Counted from the stretch's first letter, positions 26,382 through 35,032 are shown. The stretch: DNA of 64,000 bases from Fictibacillus fluitans (GCF_030418125.1 NZ_JAUHTR010000002.1:62001-126000); one strand, 5' to 3'. The notes: a model not told the origin generated them from the letters alone. Program-made: numbers and translations.

Positions 26382-26813
26382 ATGAAAATATTTAAATTTC
26401 TTATTGTTATTGCCTGGACCCTTTTCCTTGGTATTCATACGTTTACTGACAATCTTGAAGCATTATTAGGCAGCCGCATTATTGAATTCAGACTGACCTC
26501 ACCTGACTTCTCTCATTTCTTCAGCTTCTCAGACATCACCCTGATACATCCTAACTTCATCTTCATTAAAACCGGGCACTTTTTAGGTTTTGCTATCCTG
26601 GATCTTTTACTTTTTGCCTGGTTAGGAAAGCATGGAAGAGCTGTAGTTCTGTCCTTTGGATTCGCTGTATTTACCGAGGTTATGCAGCTGTATTTTGGAC
26701 GAGATGGCCGGTTGTATGATTTAATTATTGATACATTGGGTATTATTTCGGTGTATGTGCTGCTAATGCAATTTAAAGCGAGAAGTCATGAGATCGATGT
26801 AAGGCGAGATTAA
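26382..26813 (+). CDS. VanZ-family membrane protein
   Basis: The 143-residue protein has four hydrophobic segments and the VanZ pattern. The first helix is FLIVIAWTLFLGIHTFTDN, the central part KTGHFLGFAILDLLLFAWLG with its conserved H-F, then FAVFTEVMQLYFGRDGRLYD with the characteristic T-E-x-x-Q and R-D-G-x-x-x-D, and DLIIDTLGIISVY. VanZ proteins give low-level teicoplanin resistance in enterococci, but most Bacillus members have no known role. A fragment of a second copy lies at 34899-35032. A terminator follows. Confidence 0.85.
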   Translation: MKIFKFLIVIAWTLFLGIHTFTDNLEALLGSRIIEFRLTSPDFSHFFSFSDITLIHPNFIFIKTGHFLGFAILDLLLFAWLGKHGRAVVLSFGFAVFTEVMQLYFGRDGRLYDLIIDTLGIISVYVLLMQFKARSHEIDVRRD

Positions 26814-26827
26814 TATTTTAACAAGAG

Positions 26828-26860
26828 AAGCATCGATTCTTTTGGATTGATGCTTTTTTA
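26828..26860 (+). terminator. intrinsic terminator after vanZ-like gene
   Basis: AAGCATCGAT and ATTGATGCTT form the stem, followed by TTTTT. Confidence 0.75.
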
Positions 26861-26882
26861 CTATCTAAGATAGGAGGACATA

Positions 26883-27317
26883 ATGAAAACCACAAACCAA
26901 GAAATAGCGAAAGCAATCTATATTGTAAACAATCATGCGAAAAATGCACCTGAACTTTATACCATAAAGAATAGGGCGATCCAGCGGTTGCTGAAAGAAG
27001 GACGAGCAGAGAAATTAGGTTTAAACTATTCACAGAACCCGAGAAACGCCTTGCAACATTTGGATGTATTAGTCAGAGTTGATAATTTCTTATTTCATCA
27101 TCCCTCCACGAAAGAAGATCGAAACAAATTAAAGATTATCGTATCTGAAACTAATCATCGTAATCCCAAAGTGAGTATGCCTTTAAGACGTGCCAAGCAA
27201 ATTTTAGAGGCTTATTCGCCATTGCCAAAGCCCTCTGGTATTCCCAGGCGCTCTAACCCCAAACAATATATTCCCTACGTCGGTTTATCCACCTACTTGA
27301 ATGGAAAAAGCAAATAA
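26883..27317 (+). CDS. ykyB: YkyB family protein, copy 1
   Basis: The 144-residue protein matches YkyB of B. subtilis in layout: an opening AKAIYIVNNHAKNAPELYT, then KLGLNYSQNPRNALQHLDVL, FHHPSTKEDRNKL and the conserved end VSMPLRRAKQILEAYSP. YkyB is a small conserved Bacillus protein of unknown function. It has a C-terminal tail of about 30 residues not in the subtilis protein as I remember it, ending YVGLSTYLNGKSK. AGGAGG precedes ATG 26883. A second copy lies 1.3 kb downstream. Confidence 0.8.
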   Translation: MKTTNQEIAKAIYIVNNHAKNAPELYTIKNRAIQRLLKEGRAEKLGLNYSQNPRNALQHLDVLVRVDNFLFHHPSTKEDRNKLKIIVSETNHRNPKVSMPLRRAKQILEAYSPLPKPSGIPRRSNPKQYIPYVGLSTYLNGKSK

Positions 27318-27338
27318 GTATATTCTGCTAGTCTTCGT

Positions 27339-28181
27339 TTAATCCGCATTCAACCAATCGTAAGTATGCACCTCAGCAACTCGTTCCCTCCTGCGCTCAA
27401 CGGTCAAAATTCCATACAGAACACCATAAAAATATTGCGAGAACGTGGATTTAATCTTTCGAAGTTTGTACTGGTAAACCGTGATCTTAAAGGCTTGAAT
27501 GATATCGGGAACCAGTGTCTCCAGTGGCCTTTCCATCTGCAACTTTTTATAGGCAATTCTTGCTTTCTGCCACAGTGAACAAATTTCAGCAGCGGTTGTG
27601 AAGAAGGGTTTGACCGCAGAAATAAAGTCCATGGGTATGTAGTCAGGAAGATATGAATAATCCAATGTTGTTGAAGAAAACGCGGGTTGCTTACGTATGG
27701 TTTTGGTTTTTAATTCTTTGATATTTTTTGTTTCTATGTTTTTAGTTTCCGGTGCCGGAATGTCCGGCTTTTTCATAGAGCTGCAGGGTATTTGGGGGCT
27801 TTGCCGGCCCGTCAATTGTTGGGGAAGCGGTCTGTCAAAGCGATGGAACACAAAAATGTTATGGGCATAGCCGCCCTTGTTCCGGATGGTGTGATGAATG
27901 GAAAGGACGCTACACTTTCTTGCCTTGCGCAGCATGCGTTCCACCGTGGAACGCGATATGCCGCCTTTTTCATGGCACGCAGAAACAAGCGTACCGATTC
28001 TTGCGTTGCATACGCCAATGACTTTGACACTATATCGTGTGAGCTGGTTAAAGGCGATCAACTCGCCCTTCGTAAAGTTCTCCCCATGTACCTCCAAAAA
28101 GTGTTTGTTCGATTCATTAAATTCCTTTACCGTATGAAACTCACTCAACTCTTTAAAATTTGTAATCTTTCCAGGCTCCAT
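27339..28181 (-). CDS. winged-helix-type cytosolic protein, 280 aa
   Basis: The 280-residue protein of unknown function resembles a family common in Bacillus genomes. An N-terminal winged-helix-like part (about 40-115) has GELIAFNQLTRYSVKVIGVC and GGISRSTVERMLRKARKCS, where the second looks like a recognition helix. A low-complexity linker (TKNIETKNIKELKTKTIRK) follows, then a C-terminal helical part ending FSQYFYGVLYGILTVERRR. It may be a plasmid- or phage-derived DNA-binding protein; that is inference. It is convergent with ykyB copy 1, and its 5' end is duplicated at 29091-29228. Confidence 0.6.
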   Translation of the reverse strand: MEPGKITNFKELSEFHTVKEFNESNKHFLEVHGENFTKGELIAFNQLTRYSVKVIGVCNARIGTLVSACHEKGGISRSTVERMLRKARKCSVLSIHHTIRNKGGYAHNIFVFHRFDRPLPQQLTGRQSPQIPCSSMKKPDIPAPETKNIETKNIKELKTKTIRKQPAFSSTTLDYSYLPDYIPMDFISAVKPFFTTAAEICSLWQKARIAYKKLQMERPLETLVPDIIQAFKITVYQYKLRKIKSTFSQYFYGVLYGILTVERRRERVAEVHTYDWLNAD

Positions 28182-28234
28182 ATCGCTCTTCCTCTCTATA
28201 AAAAGGTCTTCACTCTTTAATTAGGGAAAAACGG

Positions 28235-28575
28235 CGAAAAGGAGGCGTCGCTTCGAAAATTTTTTTTGAAGAACGAAAAAGGCAGCCCGGAACGTCCCTC
28301 GACAAAGATGCCGTTACAGCCATAGCCTTTGATTTTTCCATAGTCTATGATGGTGTTTCCCTGGATGAGGGAGTTGGACACGGAGCGAAAGTCCGGCACA
28401 GCCGCTTTTAATGATCGGGGTGTTTAGAATAGTAATAAATTCATGAGGTGTCCGGACTGCTGAGCGACATTGCCGACATCAATTCCATAATCTGTGGCAT
28501 CGCGGACAAGGTTCCCGGATATTTCGGAACTCTGAGTCTGGAATGAAAAGTAGATGCCGTTGACAAAAATAAGCC
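28235..28575 (-). pseudogene. remnant of a right-handed parallel beta-helix protein
   Basis: Reading the minus strand from about 28565, one frame gives NGIYFSFQTQ, EISGNLVRDATDYGIDVGN, then an in-frame stop, then SNSLIQGNTIIDYGKIKG and CNGIFVEG. These are typical rungs of pectate-lyase-like beta-helix repeats (x-I-x-G-N-x-I/V). Both ends are missing, so this is a decayed fragment of a much larger gene. Confidence 0.6.
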
Positions 28576-28660
28576 TACAAGCTAAATATGAGTGAGAAAG
28601 TGCCGATATTTCCTATGAATGGATGCTTTCTCACGAATTTTAGAATAGGAGATGAGGGAT

Positions 28661-29089
28661 ATGACAGTTCGAGAAATAGCTAAAGCGATCTATGTTATCA
28701 ACAACCATGCGAAAAATGCACCAGAACTTTATTCCGTAAAGGATAGGGCGATCAAGCAGCTGCTGAAAGAGGGCCGTGCTCACAAATTAGGTCTGCATTA
28801 TTCCCAGAACCTAGGAAAGACGTTTCGACGATTGTATGTGGTAATCAGAGTTGATGATTTTATATTTCATCTCCCCTCCACGAAAGAAGATCGGAAAACA
28901 TTAGAGGTGTTTGAATCTAATCCTAATCATCATAATCCCCAAGTAAGTATGTCTTTAGATCGTGCCAAGCAAATTTTAAAGATTTTTTATCCACAGCCAA
29001 AGCCTTCTGTTGTTCAAAAGCACCCAACTCCAAAGCCATATACTCCTTATATCGGGTTATCCACCTACTTGAATGGTAATAAGAAATAA
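28661..29089 (+). CDS. YkyB family protein, copy 2
   Basis: The 142-residue paralogue of the upstream YkyB shares VREIAKAIYVINNHAKNAPE and the same C-terminal extension ending YIGLSTYLNGNKK. The start is ATG 28661, 9 bases from AGGAG; an ATG at 28652 abuts that site. The tail YTPYIGLSTYLNG is one of the best-conserved parts between copies. It seems intact, while the gene that is convergent with it has been reduced to a fragment. Confidence 0.75.
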   Translation: MTVREIAKAIYVINNHAKNAPELYSVKDRAIKQLLKEGRAHKLGLHYSQNLGKTFRRLYVVIRVDDFIFHLPSTKEDRKTLEVFESNPNHHNPQVSMSLDRAKQILKIFYPQPKPSVVQKHPTPKPYTPYIGLSTYLNGNKK

Positions 29090-29090
29090 T

Positions 29091-29228
29091 TTAGACACCG
29101 GCGATCAACTCTCCCTTTGAAAACTTCTCCCCATGTACCTCCAAAAAGTATTTGTTGGTTTCATTAAACTCCTGTACCGTTTGAAACTCACTCAAGGTTT
29201 TATTATTTGTAATCTTTCCAGGCACCAT
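29091..29228 (-). pseudogene. 5' fragment of the winged-helix gene (second copy)
   Basis: The frame from ATG 29228 gives VPGKITNNKTLSEFQTVQEF and reaches FSKGELIAGV before a stop at 29091. It closely matches the first 45 residues of the 280-aa gene at 27339-28181, and the similarity continues into the upstream DNA (about 60 bases, including a GGAGGCGTCG block). The rest of the gene is missing. Confidence 0.75.
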
Positions 29229-29261
29229 ATGGCTCTTCCTCTCTATAAAAAGGTCTTCACT

Positions 29262-29466
29262 TTTTAGTGAAAAATTATGAAAAGGAGGCGTCGGTTTGAA
29301 ATTTTAATTGATCTTTTGCTAGAGGGACCGTTTGGTGGAGACGTCAGATGTATGTATTCTTCTAAAGCCACAGGAATAATAAATCTATTAAGCTGAATAT
29401 ACAGTTGAGTAACGATTTCATCACTGGTTGATAGCTCTCTAGTAGGGTGCTCTTCATTTTCTATAG
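29262..29466 (-). other. possible degraded coding segment
   Basis: The minus strand gives an open stretch with ENEEHPTRELSTSDEIVTQL and YIQLNRFIIPVALEEYIHL but no start codon or ribosome site. It looks like protein-coding sequence that has lost its beginning. I cannot name the family. The remaining bases up to 29572 show no gene. Confidence 0.3.
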
Positions 29467-29572
29467 CTGACTAAGCCTACTAATATAAAATTTCAAGCAT
29501 TTATGACAGCTATCTATACATCTCGTCTTTCTATTACATATGTTATAAAAAAAGATTGGACGAGAGTTGGAG

Positions 29573-30841
29573 ATGAAAGGTAAAGAAGCTATTATTACGA
29601 TCTTAGGAAGTGCCGGTGGGTTGTCAAGATCAGTACTGGCCATTTTAAATAAATCAATACAAGATGAGAAAGATCCAATTCATCATCTTGTTTTATATGG
29701 AAAGATCCATTTAATCGATGTGAAACAAAAACCAAAAGACTATTATTCTAATCTTTTTCCTGCTTTATACGAAAAGTTTGTGTTTCATGAGTTTGATTTA
29801 AAAGATACTATCATGTTTAAAAAGCATTTAGTATCCACAAAAACAAATATTGTCATTGACCTGTCTTGGGCTGACACGGTTGAAATGTTGACATGCTGCA
29901 ACGAATTAGGTGTTAAATACGTTAATTCTGCATTGGAAAACTCCTTCATTGATGACAATGAAGATTTATATGAAGGATTTCCTCTGATCGAGAGGATTAA
30001 ATTCTTCGAAAAATATAAAAAAAGTTTCTCAAATACAGCAGCTGTCGTTTGCTCCGGAATGAATCCAGGAGTAGTTCAATGGATGGCTCTTGAGCTTCTC
30101 ACTAAGTATTCTCAAGAAAAACCCCTCGCTTGCTATATTGTTGAACAGGATACTTCTTTTTTTAAGGATGAGAGTGATGCCAAAAAGGACGTTATTTACA
30201 CTTCCTGGTCACCGGAATGTTTCCTTGATGAAGCAATTATGAGCTATCCCATGTTTGTCCAACATCGCACGCCATTGTTCCTGCACGAAAAGGTTTATGA
30301 TCTTGAATTTAAGGTGAACTTAGGCAGAAAGCAATTTTATGGTTGTTTAATGCCCCATGAAGAAGTCTATACATTATGTCAGTTGTATGAGATGGAAGGC
30401 GGCTTTTTGTATCAGGTAAATGACCATACCACCCAGTTAATTCGTTCTCAAATGGATGATCTTAATCAATTATGGGACCATGAAATGCAGGTTCTTGATC
30501 CACTTGAAGCACCTTTGGCGGGAGAAGATTTAATCGGAGTACTGCTTGTATATAAAGATAAAGAACGGTACATGTACAATGTATTAAGTAATGAAGAAAT
30601 CTTTTCTCAATATAAAACGAACGCTACCTATTTTCAGGTGGCATGCGGTGTCTATGCCTCATTATCTGTACTTCTGTTAGATGAAATACCAAATGGGGTT
30701 TATTATGTGGAGGAGCTTCTGTTAAATACAAAAAACCACTATACTCAATATTTGATGCACTACATGACGGAATTTGTAACAGGAGAGAATAGAGATTCGG
30801 ATGGTCTTTTATTGCAGAGAATGAGAAAATTCCAAGATTAA
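29573..30841 (+). CDS. saccharopine-dehydrogenase / homospermidine-synthase-like protein
   Basis: The product is 422 residues from ATG 29573 (in-frame TTG at 29567 possible). It starts with a Rossmann fold, AIITILGSAGGLSRSVLAIL. It contains NIVIDLSWADTVEMLTCC and the segment VVCSGMNPGVVQWMALELL, whose G-x-N-P-G motif is typical of homospermidine synthases and carboxynorspermidine-type enzymes. These join or reduce polyamine or lysine-derived substrates with NAD(P). In Bacillus, related genes stand near S-adenosylmethionine decarboxylase-like genes; none is seen here. The next gene encodes a SET-domain protein. Substrate not determined. Confidence 0.7.
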   Translation: MKGKEAIITILGSAGGLSRSVLAILNKSIQDEKDPIHHLVLYGKIHLIDVKQKPKDYYSNLFPALYEKFVFHEFDLKDTIMFKKHLVSTKTNIVIDLSWADTVEMLTCCNELGVKYVNSALENSFIDDNEDLYEGFPLIERIKFFEKYKKSFSNTAAVVCSGMNPGVVQWMALELLTKYSQEKPLACYIVEQDTSFFKDESDAKKDVIYTSWSPECFLDEAIMSYPMFVQHRTPLFLHEKVYDLEFKVNLGRKQFYGCLMPHEEVYTLCQLYEMEGGFLYQVNDHTTQLIRSQMDDLNQLWDHEMQVLDPLEAPLAGEDLIGVLLVYKDKERYMYNVLSNEEIFSQYKTNATYFQVACGVYASLSVLLLDEIPNGVYYVEELLLNTKNHYTQYLMHYMTEFVTGENRDSDGLLLQRMRKFQD

Positions 30842-30903
30842 TTTCCCTGTTTTCCCATTATGTTAAATGGAATTCATAATCTTTCTTATATAAATTTGCA
30901 GGT

Positions 30904-30934
30904 AAATAGGGCCGCCTTTAGGCGACCCTATTTC
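30904..30934 (+). terminator. intrinsic terminator before the SET-domain gene
   Basis: AAATAGGG..GCC pairs with GGC..CCCTATTT around a TTTA loop. It follows the homospermidine-synthase-like gene. Confidence 0.7.
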
Positions 30935-31065
30935 AAATATACACATGAATAGGAATCGCCCTATTATCACTATCTCGGATAAAATAAGCGAACAAACTAT
31001 CACCTAAATAAAGCTTCTTTATATTATATATAAAAGTAAGTTTTGAGAAAGGGTGCATAGGAGTA

Positions 31066-31653
31066 ATGATACATCCGGATACCGAGATTCGGTTTGTCAG
31101 TGAAAAGATAGGTGTAGGCGTTTTTGCCACAAAAATGATTCCTAAAGGAACAATTATTTGGGCATTAGATGATCTTGACATTATTCTTGAGGAAGATGAA
31201 ATAGAAGCGCTTGATTCTGTACGAAGGGAAATTATCTATAAATATGCCTATCTGAATGATGATGACCGCTATGTATTATGCTGGGATCATGGCAGATATA
31301 TTAATCATAGTTTCAATCCGAATATAGTATCCACTGTTTACGAGATTGAATTGGCCTCAAGAGATATTCTTCCTGGAGAGGAAATTACATGTGACTACGC
31401 TACGCTTGGATTAGACGAGCCATTTGAGTGTGAACCTGAGGAAGGTACGTCGAGCACGGTAGTGATGCCTGATGATTATCTTCATCGCTATAAGAAATGG
31501 GATCAATTAGCTCGAGAGGCGTTCAAAAGGTTAAATCACGTAGACCAGCCATTGCGCCACTTAATTCAACCGGAATTTGTCGACAAGGTCAATGCGATTG
31601 CAGAAGGACGTGCCGATATAGATTCTTTTCTTACACTTTATGAAGAGGAGTAA
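31066..31653 (+). CDS. SET-domain protein (putative lysine methyltransferase)
   Basis: The 195-residue protein has a compact SET domain at about 5-125. It starts IRFVSEKIGVGVFATKMIPK, and the two knot-forming motifs are complete: RYINHSFNPNIVST (N-H-S) and GEEITCDYATLG (E-I-x-x-D-Y). SET proteins transfer methyl groups from S-adenosylmethionine to lysine. Bacterial members are scattered and have few known targets. The C-terminal 60 residues are helical. GGAG precedes ATG 31066. The upstream polyamine-type gene is separated by a terminator. Confidence 0.85.
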   Translation: MIHPDTEIRFVSEKIGVGVFATKMIPKGTIIWALDDLDIILEEDEIEALDSVRREIIYKYAYLNDDDRYVLCWDHGRYINHSFNPNIVSTVYEIELASRDILPGEEITCDYATLGLDEPFECEPEEGTSSTVVMPDDYLHRYKKWDQLAREAFKRLNHVDQPLRHLIQPEFVDKVNAIAEGRADIDSFLTLYEEE

Positions 31654-31708
31654 AGGTTATGAAACGACCAGCGGAACAGACAGATCTACTGGTTGTTTGG
31701 TGTGGATT

Positions 31709-31744
31709 AAAAAGCCGAGTCAGCATAGCGCTGGCTCGGCTTTT
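31709..31744. terminator. bidirectional intrinsic terminator
   Basis: AAAAGCCGAG and CTCGGCTTTT form the outer stem with an inner CAGC/GCTG. It lies between the SET gene and the convergent RpiR regulator gene. Confidence 0.85.
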
Positions 31745-31746
31745 GT

Positions 31747-32565
31747 CTATTCATTCTTCTTCACCGACGAAATCCCAGTCGATGTAATTGCCTCTACGGT
31801 TTCCAGGTACTTCGCTTCTCGCTCTGGTTCTGAGAGGAAATGCAGGCTGATCCGGTCGATGAGGTAAAGCATGCTCATATCGAGACCAGTCAGCAGGAAG
31901 TTGTTTCTGGCTGGATGGATCGTCCAAAGAATCGCATCCGACAAATTCGTGAGCGGGGTGTTGCCGAAGGCGGTGAGCGCGATCAGCTTGGCGCCTTTTT
32001 CTTTCCCTTTGCTTATAGATCGAAGGAGGTCCACTGTCTGTCCGGAGCGTGAAAAGGCGATAATCACATCTCCCGGCTGCTGCAAGGTGCTCTTGATAAC
32101 CATTAAGTGCGGATCCGTTACGGCCTCTGACACAAAGCCCATCCGGCTGAGCCGGTAGTTCAGTTCTTGAGCGGCAAGGCCCGAGCTACCGAGACCATAG
32201 ATGAACAATCGCTTGGCTTCCCGAAGAAAGGTCATCACCTGATCGAATGCCTGGTTGTCCGATAAGGAGCGGACATCGGCCAGCATCTCACGGTAGGAGG
32301 AAAGCAGGGTCTGTTCAATCCCTTCCTCGCCTGACTTCTCAGAGCCCGAGGCAAGCTTCACCTTCATTTCCACGAAGCTTGAGCAGGCCGCTTTTTTTGC
32401 GAATCGGGTGATGGTGCTCACCGATACACCTGTTTTTTCAGCCATCTCCTGGATTGAGCTGTGTGACGCACCGTCCGGATCGGACAGAATATAATCGGCA
32501 ATATTTTTTTCCTTTTGGGAAAGGGAAGAATAAATACTTTGAATTTCCTTAAGCAGGGAAGCCAT
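31747..32565 (-). CDS. RpiR/MurR-family transcriptional regulator
   Basis: The 272-residue regulator has an N-terminal HTH_6 domain (LSQKEKNIADYILSDPDG, then EMAEKTGVSVSTITRFAKK) and a C-terminal SIS domain (about 105-245) that binds phosphosugars (RLFIYGLGSSGLAAQELNYR, VIIAFSRSGQTVDLLRSI). It is the last gene of the EIIBC-nanE-rpiR operon. The ligand is most likely ManNAc-6-P, GlcNAc-6-P or MurNAc-6-P. It probably acts at the palindrome in the operon promoter at 34814-34830. Confidence 0.9.
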   Translation of the reverse strand: MASLLKEIQSIYSSLSQKEKNIADYILSDPDGASHSSIQEMAEKTGVSVSTITRFAKKAACSSFVEMKVKLASGSEKSGEEGIEQTLLSSYREMLADVRSLSDNQAFDQVMTFLREAKRLFIYGLGSSGLAAQELNYRLSRMGFVSEAVTDPHLMVIKSTLQQPGDVIIAFSRSGQTVDLLRSISKGKEKGAKLIALTAFGNTPLTNLSDAILWTIHPARNNFLLTGLDMSMLYLIDRISLHFLSEPEREAKYLETVEAITSTGISSVKKNE

Positions 32566-32580
32566 CAGTCTACATCCTTT

Positions 32581-33261
32581 TTATCTCTTAGTTTCAGCGG
32601 CAAATCGTGCGGTGATCTGCTGTGGCCGGGTTATGGCACCGCCAACCACAACAGCATGTACACCCGCATCAAGCGCTTCTCTTACCATTTCAGGTGTCAT
32701 AATATTTCCTTCCGCAATGACGGGAAGGGTCACGTTCTGCAGGACTTCCCTTAAAAAGGCGAAGTCATTCTCATACAGCTTACTGCCTTTTGTTTCGTTT
32801 GTATAGCCAAATAGGGTAGTCCCCACACAATCAAAACCCAGCTCCTCCGCTTGCTTTGCTTCTTCGACTGATGAGATGTCTGCCATAAGCTGAACTTCCG
32901 GATTCTGTTTCCGTACATAAGACACAAGCTCTTTTAATGCCAAGGCATCGGGACGTTTTCGTAGTGTAGCGTCCATTGCGATCATTTCACAGCCGCTTTC
33001 AATCAGCTCGTCCACTTCTTTTTTTGTTGCCGTGATAAATACGTCACTGTCTTCATAATCTCGTTTTAAAATGCCGATGACGGGAAGGCTGACCTCCTGT
33101 TTAATGGCCACAATGTCCTCTTTCGAATTGGCCCGGATGCCAGAAGCTCCACCTTCCTTGGCGGCAAGTGCCATCTTCGCCATGATGAAGGAGCTGTGAA
33201 GCGGTTCGTGTTGTAAGGCCTGACATGAAACCACCAGGCCGCCTTTAATCTGTTCAAGCAT
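32581..33261 (-). CDS. nanE: N-acetylmannosamine-6-phosphate 2-epimerase
   Basis: The 226-residue TIM-barrel enzyme turns ManNAc-6-P into GlcNAc-6-P. Characteristic parts are [18 protein letters not shown] at the N-terminus, [38 protein letters not shown] and [26 protein letters not shown]. Start ATG 33261 overlaps the EIIBC stop by 8 bases. It indicates that the sugar imported by the PTS is ManNAc, or is converted through ManNAc-6-P. No nanA, nagA or nagB is seen nearby, so further catabolism must use genes elsewhere. Confidence 0.93.
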   Translation of the reverse strand: MLEQIKGGLVVSCQALQHEPLHSSFIMAKMALAAKEGGASGIRANSKEDIVAIKQEVSLPVIGILKRDYEDSDVFITATKKEVDELIESGCEMIAMDATLRKRPDALALKELVSYVRKQNPEVQLMADISSVEEAKQAEELGFDCVGTTLFGYTNETKGSKLYENDFAFLREVLQNVTLPVIAEGNIMTPEMVREALDAGVHAVVVGGAITRPQQITARFAAETKR

Positions 33262-34798
33262 ATTTTTCCCCTGCCATTTCTTCTACTTCATTTTTGATAA
33301 TCGTGACATCCGGTCCATAGATGATCTGGATGCCGTTTCCTTTCTTGATAACTCCTTTGGATCCTGTTTTCTTTAGAAGCTCTTCATCAATGAGTGCCGG
33401 GTTGTTCACAGTCACCCGGAGCCTGGTGGCGCAGCAATCCACGTTTTGCAGATTCTCTCTGCCGCCAAGTCCCTGAATAACGGCTTCGGCACGTTCACTT
33501 CCATTCGTGATGTTCACGGTGGCTTCATTCGTATCTTCCCGTCCGGGTGTCTTGAAGTTAAACTTTTTGATCAGGAAGCTGAAGGAGAAGTAATAGACGA
33601 AGAACCACGGAATACCGATTACCGGCACCATAAGCCAGTTGGTTTTCGCATTGCCCTGAAACACTCCGAATAAGAGGAAGTCGATGAAACCTCCAGAGAA
33701 CGTTTGTCCGATCGTAATTTGAAAGATATGGGCCAGCATAAACGCCATTCCGTCCAAAAAGGCATGCAGCACATAGAGCATTGGAGCAACAAACAAAAAT
33801 GAGAATTCAATAGGTTCGGTGATACCGGTCAAAGAGGAGGTGAGAGCAGTTGAAGCTAGCAGTCCGGCTACTTTTTTCCGGTTTTCAGGTTTGGCTGTAC
33901 GGTACATCGCGAGACAGGCACCGATCAAACCGAACATCATCGTGATAAACCGTCCGGACATAAAGCGGGCTGTACCAATATAAAAGTGCTGTGTGCCTGG
34001 ATCAGCCAATTGCGCAAAGAAGATACGCTGTGTGCCTTCCACCAATTTTCCGTCTACGGTCAGGGAACCGCCAAGGCTGGTCGTCCAAAACGGCATATAG
34101 AAAATATGATGAAGCCCAAACAGTCCGAGCATGCGGAGCACAAAGCCATAAATCAGCGTGCCGATATAACCGGTCGCTTCCACCAGGCCGCCCATCTGGA
34201 AAATCCCTTTCTGGATAAACGGCCAGACGAAAAAGACGACAGCCCCCAGCAAAATCGCGGAAAAGGAAGCAATGATCGGCACAAACCGGGAGCCGCTGAA
34301 GAACCCGAGGAACTGTGGCAGCTGTTTTTTGTTATAGCGGTTATGAAGCCAGGATGTCATGATTCCGACAACCACGCCGCCAAACACACCCGTTTCCAGT
34401 GTTTGAATCCCCAAACTCATTCCCTGTCCGGCAGCTGCCGGATTCTTAGCGTCCAAAGTTCCGGTGATGGTTAAGAGCGCCGAGATGGTCGCATTCATGA
34501 CCAGGAAGGCGAGAACACCCGCAAGGCCGGCTGTTCCCTTGTCGCCTCGCGCCAGACCAACAGAAATACCAACCGCAAAAAGCAAAGCCAGATTCGCAAA
34601 CACTACGTTTCCCGCACTCGACATGATCGTAAAGATGGCTTGAAGCCAGCCAATATCTAGAAACGGATAAGCTTTTACCGTATTCGGGTTCGACAGTGCC
34701 CCGCCAATCCCCAGCAACAGCCCCGCTGCCGGCAATACGGCGATCGGAAGCATAAACGATTTACCAAACTGCTGTGCCTTCTCGAAGAAAATACTCAT
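33254..34798 (-). CDS. PTS EIIBC component, glucose/N-acetyl-amino-sugar family
   Basis: The 514-residue permease starts at ATG 34798 with AAAGGAGG 7-8 bases upstream; the open frame further upstream covers the promoter. The EIIC domain (about 1-400) begins [20 protein letters not shown] and includes [18 protein letters not shown] and [19 protein letters not shown]. The EIIB domain (about 430-514) has the phosphorylated Cys in [14 protein letters not shown]. No EIIA is fused, so EIIA comes from another gene. With nanE and RpiR beside it, N-acetylmannosamine is the best guess, GlcNAc or MurNAc the alternatives. Confidence 0.88.
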   Translation of the reverse strand: MSIFFEKAQQFGKSFMLPIAVLPAAGLLLGIGGALSNPNTVKAYPFLDIGWLQAIFTIMSSAGNVVFANLALLFAVGISVGLARGDKGTAGLAGVLAFLVMNATISALLTITGTLDAKNPAAAGQGMSLGIQTLETGVFGGVVVGIMTSWLHNRYNKKQLPQFLGFFSGSRFVPIIASFSAILLGAVVFFVWPFIQKGIFQMGGLVEATGYIGTLIYGFVLRMLGLFGLHHIFYMPFWTTSLGGSLTVDGKLVEGTQRIFFAQLADPGTQHFYIGTARFMSGRFITMMFGLIGACLAMYRTAKPENRKKVAGLLASTALTSSLTGITEPIEFSFLFVAPMLYVLHAFLDGMAFMLAHIFQITIGQTFSGGFIDFLLFGVFQGNAKTNWLMVPVIGIPWFFVYYFSFSFLIKKFNFKTPGREDTNEATVNITNGSERAEAVIQGLGGRENLQNVDCCATRLRVTVNNPALIDEELLKKTGSKGVIKKGNGIQIIYGPDVTIIKNEVEEMAGEKYA

Positions 34799-34813
34799 CA
34801 AGTAACCTCCTTT

Positions 34814-34830
34814 ATGAAAATGATTTTCAT
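34814..34830. promoter_or_regulatory. perfect 8-1-8 palindromic operator of the nanE/PTS operon
   Basis: ATGAAAATGATTTTCAT is a perfect inverted repeat lying between the -10 and the ribosome site of the EIIBC gene. It is well placed for repression by the operon's own RpiR regulator. It also resembles a Fur box, but nothing in the operon relates to iron. Confidence 0.7.
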
Positions 34831-34834
34831 ATTT

Positions 34835-34864
34835 AGTATAAGAGTTAAGGGGGAGGGAGGTCAA
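34835..34864 (-). promoter_or_regulatory. sigma-A promoter of the EIIBC-nanE-rpiR operon
   Basis: On the minus strand, TTGACC (34864-34859) and TATACT (34840-34835) are separated by 18 bases. The palindrome begins four bases after the -10. Confidence 0.75.
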
Positions 34865-34898
34865 GAAAGGGTTTTCAAAAAAATATCTTGGAAGCATT

Positions 34899-35032
34899 TG
34901 CTGTTCTCATATCGACGGGATGGTGGATTGTATAATTTAATCATTGATACACTGGGGATTATTTCTGTGTATTTAATGTTGAAGTGTTTTAAAGTAAAAA
35001 AACAAGTGGCTCTTATTCAATTCAAGAAATAG
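34899..35032 (+). pseudogene. C-terminal fragment of a second VanZ-like gene
   Basis: The frame reads RRDGGLYNLIIDTLGIISVY then LMLKCFKVKK. It matches the end of the VanZ-like protein at 26382-26813 (GRDGRLYDLIIDTLGIISVY) but has no N-terminal part. Upstream the DNA runs into the PTS promoter, so the break is at about 34899. Confidence 0.75.

Noticed and set aside
34814-34830. Fur box
   Set aside because: The palindrome fits the Fur 7-1-7 pattern well, but the operon is for amino-sugar uptake and encodes its own RpiR regulator. An RpiR operator is the simpler reading.
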